Assembly: GCA_030590405.1 (NCBI GenBank)
Contig: JAUUYO010000122.1
Coordinates: 1-10,152, forward strand
DNA length: 10,152 nucleotides
Direction: 5' to 3'
Origin: Kangiellaceae bacterium
GTDB taxonomy: Bacteria > Pseudomonadota > Gammaproteobacteria > Enterobacterales > Kangiellaceae
Each line of letters opens with the position of its first letter. Within the stretch, counting starts at the first letter, position 1. The notes beneath the pieces are model-generated. The model was not told the DNA's origin. It did no database searches and saw only the letters and a list, made by a program, of their open reading frames with translations. The translations under genes and the position numbers were made by a program. Shown in pieces: positions 7,268 to 10,152 of this stretch.

Positions 7268-7314
7268 GTTATTGTTTCTCCTACCAACCCTGATTTTTAA
7301 TGTTTGATTTATTT

Positions 7315-7320
7315 ATTATA
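7315..7320 (-). promoter_or_regulatory. Candidate -10 box of the fadD promoter
   Basis: On the minus strand this is a perfect TATAAT, about 48 bases before the fadD ATG, implying a ~40-base leader. No good -35 box lies at 16-18 bases. TGGACA (7341-7346), five of six matching the consensus, lies 20 bases upstream inside the operator-like palindrome. A second -10-like element, TATACT, lies further upstream at 7353-7358. Confidence 0.45.
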
Positions 7321-7332
7321 TTTGTGGCTAGC

Positions 7333-7349
7333 TATTGGTCTGTCCAGTA
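7333..7349 (-). promoter_or_regulatory. FadR-like operator upstream of fadD
   Basis: On the minus strand TACTGGACAGACCAATA is an imperfect palindrome with half-sites TACTGGAC and TATTGGTC (six of eight matching). It agrees with the known FadR operator AACTGGTCNGACCAGTT at 12 of 16 defined positions, including the CTGG and GACCA core. It sits just upstream of the TATAAT box of fadD, over the -35 region, where a repressor released by acyl-CoA would act. No fadR gene is in the window. Confidence 0.45.
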
Positions 7350-7392
7350 GGAGTATACTAAAGTGTGAAAGATCAACCTATAGCTGGTGGGA

Positions 7393-8235
7393 TTATTTTA
7401 TAAATTCTTTGATCAGCTCGGCGATTTTATCAGGATATTCCAGATGCAAATGGTGGCTACCGGGCAACAAGTGAACTTCAAGCTGCTTTACCAGCGGTTT
7501 GCGTTGTTGAATATATTCGGCATTGGCTGATTGTAGTAGTCCGGATTTGGCTTCTATCAGCAAGGTTGATGCCTTAATATTCGGTAAAATGCTACGTAAC
7601 AGCTCTTCTGACATGCGTAAAGTTGAAGGTATTCTTAGACGTGAATCAGCACGCCAGGTATAGCCACCTTCGACACTGGTTAACGCTCTTTCAACCAGAG
7701 GCTTGATCAGGTTTGGCGCGATTTCTGAGACTTCGGCTCTAACAGCCAATGCTTGATTAAAAGTGGTATAGACGGGTTTGCGTTTACTTTTGAGAGCCCG
7801 GCGCTGACTCAAGGCTTTGTTTAAGGTCGATTGCGCTTCTTTTGCAGGAGAAGTCACCGGGCCAAGCGCTTCAATTAATACCAGCTTATTGACTCTATCT
7901 GGTTGAATAGCGGCATATACTGTGGCAATTGCGCCGCCCATCGAATGACCAAGTAAGTTAACCGATTCTAAATGAAAGTGTTCAATCAGATCGTCAATCA
8001 AAAACAAACCGTCGATAAAATAATAAGCTTTTCCAGCTTCGATATGAGCCGAGTGACCATGGCCGGGAAAATCGATGGCAATCAACCGTATATCAGGCAT
8101 ACAGCTGGCAAGGGTTTCAAAAGTGGCCAGATTATCTAACCAGCCATGAAATCCAAAAACAATGGTTTGACCATCGGGATTCCATTCGGCGACGCTGCAT
8201 TCGCAACCTGCCAGTATCAATTTATATTCAATCAT
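7393..8235 (-). CDS. Alpha/beta hydrolase (serine hydrolase-like)
   Basis: A 280-residue alpha/beta-fold hydrolase with no signal peptide, so cytoplasmic. The oxyanion-hole HGW is at 30-32, followed by the family block IAIDFPGHGHS (52-62). The nucleophile elbow GHSMGG (96-101) carries S98. The catalytic histidine is in GSHHLHLE (259-266), probably H262. The acid residue is less certain; E228 in LLIEAKSG is one candidate. The HHLHLE ending resembles the SERHL/MEST-like group of esterases. The substrate is unknown. It ends 125 bp before fadD on the same strand, and fadD has its own promoter candidate, so lipid-related esterase activity is only a guess from context. The ATG start is kept because family similarity begins there, although its ribosome site is weak. 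A possible promoter lies at 8260-8287. Confidence 0.88.
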   Translation of the reverse strand: MIEYKLILAGCECSVAEWNPDGQTIVFGFHGWLDNLATFETLASCMPDIRLIAIDFPGHGHSAHIEAGKAYYFIDGLFLIDDLIEHFHLESVNLLGHSMGGAIATVYAAIQPDRVNKLVLIEALGPVTSPAKEAQSTLNKALSQRRALKSKRKPVYTTFNQALAVRAEVSEIAPNLIKPLVERALTSVEGGYTWRADSRLRIPSTLRMSEELLRSILPNIKASTLLIEAKSGLLQSANAEYIQQRKPLVKQLEVHLLPGSHHLHLEYPDKIAELIKEFIK

Positions 8236-8259
8236 GTCTTAGTATATCGAAATCGACCG

Positions 8260-8287
8260 AGCATACCCAGAAAAATGACTAAGTCAG
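8260..8287 (-). promoter_or_regulatory. Possible promoter of the hydrolase gene, with palindrome TGACTAAGTCA
   Basis: On the minus strand CTGACT (8282-8287) and TATGCT (8260-8265) are separated by 16 bases, each matching consensus at four positions. The 11-bp palindrome TGACT-A-AGTCA (8276-8286) overlaps the -35 element and could be an operator. The match is weak. Confidence 0.25.
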
Positions 8288-8321
8288 TTCGGGTAAGGAT
8301 TAAATTAATAATACGCCTTAC

Positions 8322-8618
8322 TCAGTCGTGGGGAGTTTCTCGAACCTTTTTGATCGCCTTTAGCACCTGACGTTTGGCGTATTTGTGCAGATCTTTCACT
8401 TCGTCTTGAAGCTGCTCTCCCGGCTGTTGTTTTTCAAGAAAATTACAAACATACTTGGCAGGCATCCGGTTCAGCGCGATTGCCGCAATATCCTGAATAG
8501 ACACCTCGGAATCGGGCACCTCAATTTCTCCTGCCTCAATCAATAGATGGATCTGCTCAAAAACGACTTCTTCTGCCAGGTTTTCCAAATCATCGTTATA
8601 ATACATTTCTTTGTACAT
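8322..8618 (-). CDS. comFB: ComFB-family protein (late competence development protein family)
   Basis: A 98-residue, mostly helical, acidic cytoplasmic protein resembling the ComFB family (PF10719). Recognisable parts are the N-terminal NLAEEVVFEQIHLLIE helix (13-28), the central IQDIAAIALNRMPAKYVCNF block (41-60), and a basic C-terminal helix. ComFB is encoded in the Bacillus comF operon, where its role is unclear. Some ComFB-like proteins, notably cyanobacterial ones, have been reported to bind cyclic dinucleotides; whether this one does is inference. The ATG at 8616-8618 has AGAGGG nine bases upstream. No ComFA, ComFC, pilus or cyclic-dinucleotide enzyme gene is in the window. It is transcribed away from the YhiN-type gene and ends 87 bp before the hydrolase. 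The domain call is made by eye. Confidence 0.8.
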   Translation of the reverse strand: MYKEMYYNDDLENLAEEVVFEQIHLLIEAGEIEVPDSEVSIQDIAAIALNRMPAKYVCNFLEKQQPGEQLQDEVKDLHKYAKRQVLKAIKKVRETPHD

Positions 8619-8705
8619 AGATTAAGCCCTCTGTTCAAATAAGCGTTCTATCGCTCGTTACTCTTGATGTGTCGCTGTTGATACCGAACCGACTGGATGT
8701 TTCGA

Positions 8706-8741
8706 TTTTTGTCGAAGTTTCAGTTTTTGTCGAAGTTTCAG
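8706..8741. repeat. Tandem 18-bp direct repeat in the divergent intergenic region
   Basis: TTTTTGTCGAAGTTTCAG occurs at 8706-8723 and identically at 8724-8741, flanked by partial matches on both sides (GTTTCGA before, TTTTTA after). It lies in the 269-bp region between the divergent comFB and YhiN-type genes. It may be a slippage duplication or a pair of regulator sites. No -35/-10 pair of good quality could be assigned in this region for either gene. Confidence 0.85.
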
Positions 8742-8887
8742 TTTTTATCATAACCACTAAAGCTTAGTTCATTATTTTGAAGTTTGACAGGATATCGGCG
8801 CGTTTACCTGCCTTGTTTGTATAGCCTCACTCAACAGGGATGGGTTAGAATCCATATTTATCAGCTACTAATTGTTTTTTCATCAGT

Positions 8888-10075
8888 ATGGATCAAAAAT
8901 TTCAAGTCATTATCATCGGCGCGGGTGCTGCAGGGCTGATGTGCGCTATCACAGCCGCAAAACGCGGTCGACAGGTTTTAGTCATCGACCATGCCAATAA
9001 AGTTGGTAAAAAAATTCTAATGTCTGGTGGAGGTCGATGTAATTTCACTAATTACTCAATAGAGCCAGAAAACTTCCTGTGCAACAATCCGCATTTTTGT
9101 AAGTCCGCACTTAGCCGCTACAATCAATGGCAATTTATTGAGCTGGTTGAAGAGTATGGCATTGAATATTACGACAAGGGCCTGGGTCAACTATTTTGCA
9201 AAAACAGCTCTAAAGATATTCGGGATCTGCTGGTTGATGAATGTCGGAAAAATGGGGTAATTATTCAGCTCAAAACCAGCGTTGAAAAAATCGAAGCTTT
9301 GGCGGGTTCTTCAGGGTTTAAACTGGTAACTAGCCTGGCTGAATTTAGCTGTACATCGCTGGTTGTCGCCACTGGCGGTTTATCAATCCCCACCATGGGC
9401 GCTACCGGTTTTGGCTATGATATTGCCAGGCAATTTGGGCATCATATCATTGCAACTGGCCCGGCATTAACTCCTTTGATCTTCGATAAAAAGTGGTTAG
9501 AAAAAACCAGTCAGCTTCCCGGCAACGCCATTGACGTACAAGTTAGCTGTAACGGACAGCGTTTTTCAGAGGCAATGTTATTCACCCATAAAGGATTGAG
9601 CGGCCCAGCAATCTTGCAGATTTCCAGTTATTGGCAACCAGGCCAGCCAATTTTAATTGACCTTTTGCCGGGTTTGGATGTTGCGGCCTGGTTGCAGGAA
9701 AATAAGCAAGCACGCGCAGAGATCCAATTGAAAACCTTGTTATCCACAAAATTCAGTCAATCAATCGCTGAATATCTGTGTAGTGAGATAGGCATGAATT
9801 GCAAACTGAAACAGATTGAAGTGAATGAGCTAAATAAGATTGAGCAGCGATTAACCAGATGGACTCTTTATCCGGCAGGCTATGAGGGGTATCGCGTTGC
9901 AGAAGTCACCCTTGGTGGAATTGATACCGATGAAATATCGTCAAAGACCTTTGAATCGGTTAAGCAAAACAACCTTTATTTTATTGGTGAAGTGCTCGAT
10001 GTGACTGGGCATTTAGGCGGGTATAATTTTCAATGGGCCTGGGCATCTGGGCATGCGGCAGGCTCAGTTGTGTAA
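8888..10075 (+). CDS. yhiN: YhiN/HI0933-family FAD-dependent flavoprotein (NAD(P)/FAD-dependent oxidoreductase)
   Basis: A 395-residue flavoprotein of the HI0933/YhiN (BaiN-like) family, full length for the group. The N-terminal Rossmann FAD site is VIIIGAGAAGLMCA (7-20) with the ribose-binding acid D34. The family signature GGGRCNFTN (47-55) follows. The second FAD contact, VVATGGLSIPTMGATG (159-174), is present, as is the C-terminal FAD block GEVLDVTGHLGGYNFQWAWASG (367-388). The middle part (~195-335) is the inserted domain typical of the family. The natural substrate of most members is unknown; one gut bacterial relative, BaiN, is linked to bile acid reduction, which should not be assumed here. 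The ATG has no clear ribosome site, but it begins right at the conserved N-terminus. A hairpin terminator follows the stop by about 20 bases. Confidence 0.93.
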   Translation: MDQKFQVIIIGAGAAGLMCAITAAKRGRQVLVIDHANKVGKKILMSGGGRCNFTNYSIEPENFLCNNPHFCKSALSRYNQWQFIELVEEYGIEYYDKGLGQLFCKNSSKDIRDLLVDECRKNGVIIQLKTSVEKIEALAGSSGFKLVTSLAEFSCTSLVVATGGLSIPTMGATGFGYDIARQFGHHIIATGPALTPLIFDKKWLEKTSQLPGNAIDVQVSCNGQRFSEAMLFTHKGLSGPAILQISSYWQPGQPILIDLLPGLDVAAWLQENKQARAEIQLKTLLSTKFSQSIAEYLCSEIGMNCKLKQIEVNELNKIEQRLTRWTLYPAGYEGYRVAEVTLGGIDTDEISSKTFESVKQNNLYFIGEVLDVTGHLGGYNFQWAWASGHAAGSVV

Positions 10076-10090
10076 TCTGGATTAATAAAT

Positions 10091-10120
10091 ATTCCCGCAG
10101 CAAGCTGGCGGGGTATTTCC
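10091..10120 (+). terminator. Hairpin terminator after the YhiN-type gene
   Basis: CCCGC-AGC (10094-10101) pairs with GCT-(G)-GCGGG (10104-10112), an eight-pair GC-rich stem with one bulged G and a very short loop. It is followed by TATTTCC rather than a clean T-run, and preceded by an A/T stretch. It lies about 18 bases after the stop codon. It may work in both directions. Confidence 0.6.
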
Positions 10121-10127
10121 TCATTAA

Positions 10128-10152
10128 CGTAGGTTGGCCTTTAGGCCAAAAA
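10128..10152. repeat. Fragment of an interspersed palindromic repeat at the window edge
   Basis: TTGGCCT (10134-10140) and AGGCCAA (10143-10149) are perfect inverted arms around two bases. The block begins CGTAGGTTGG, sharing the CGTAGG-TGG core with the reverse strand of the repeat at 4040-4055. The element runs into the window end and may be longer. Confidence 0.5.

Noticed and set aside
7054..7287. Minus-strand 77-codon frame overlapping the start of fadD
   Set aside because: It is an alternative frame of the fadD N-terminus; the fadD frame carries the conserved motifs and fits the ribosome site.
8146..8370. Plus-strand frame spanning the hydrolase start and comFB end
   Set aside because: It is antisense to two supported genes and has no recognisable product.
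8706..8741. Possible CRISPR-like repeat
   Set aside because: The copies are directly adjacent with no spacers, only about two units exist, and no cas genes are present.

Overview
The window is an AT-rich stretch of bacterial chromosome whose protein families and gene order point to a gammaproteobacterium, probably a marine lineage near Kangiellaceae/Alteromonadales; the exact genus cannot be read from the sequence. The evidence is the FadD-RNase D pair, the YcgL, YcgM and YcgN families, and a signal-peptide VWA protein of a type seen mainly in Gammaproteobacteria. It looks like core chromosome: there are no transposases, phage genes, CRISPR arrays, tRNAs or rRNAs.

Nine of the ten genes are on the minus strand. 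Read in their direction of transcription (high to low coordinates) they are: a small ComFB-family protein (8618-8322), an alpha/beta hydrolase (8235-7393), fadD acyl-CoA ligase (7267-5609), rnd RNase D (5664-4432, overlapping fadD), ycgL (4350-4099), a repeat-filled gap, an MltB-type lytic transglycosylase with a TTG start (3854-2814), ycgM (2706-2026), ycgN (2033-1551, overlapping ycgM) and a secreted VWA protein running off the left edge (1415-1). On the right, a YhiN/HI0933-type flavoprotein (8888-10075) is transcribed away from comFB and ends in a hairpin terminator.

The best-supported couplings are fadD-rnd and ycgM-ycgN, whose reading frames overlap. fadD has a consensus -10 box and, just upstream, an imperfect palindrome resembling the FadR operator, which suggests regulation by fatty acids. 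In several relatives minCDE lies near rnd and/or ycgL, but here rnd is followed directly by ycgL.

The rest of the interest is small-scale. There are three independent short tandem duplications (19, 14 and 18 bp), all at gene edges or between genes. Interspersed palindromic repeats occur at 3905-4055 and at the right edge. A possible ATT start for rnd sits inside the fadD stop codon. I see no convincing evidence of an undescribed multi-gene system; the least understood members are ComFB and the VWA protein.
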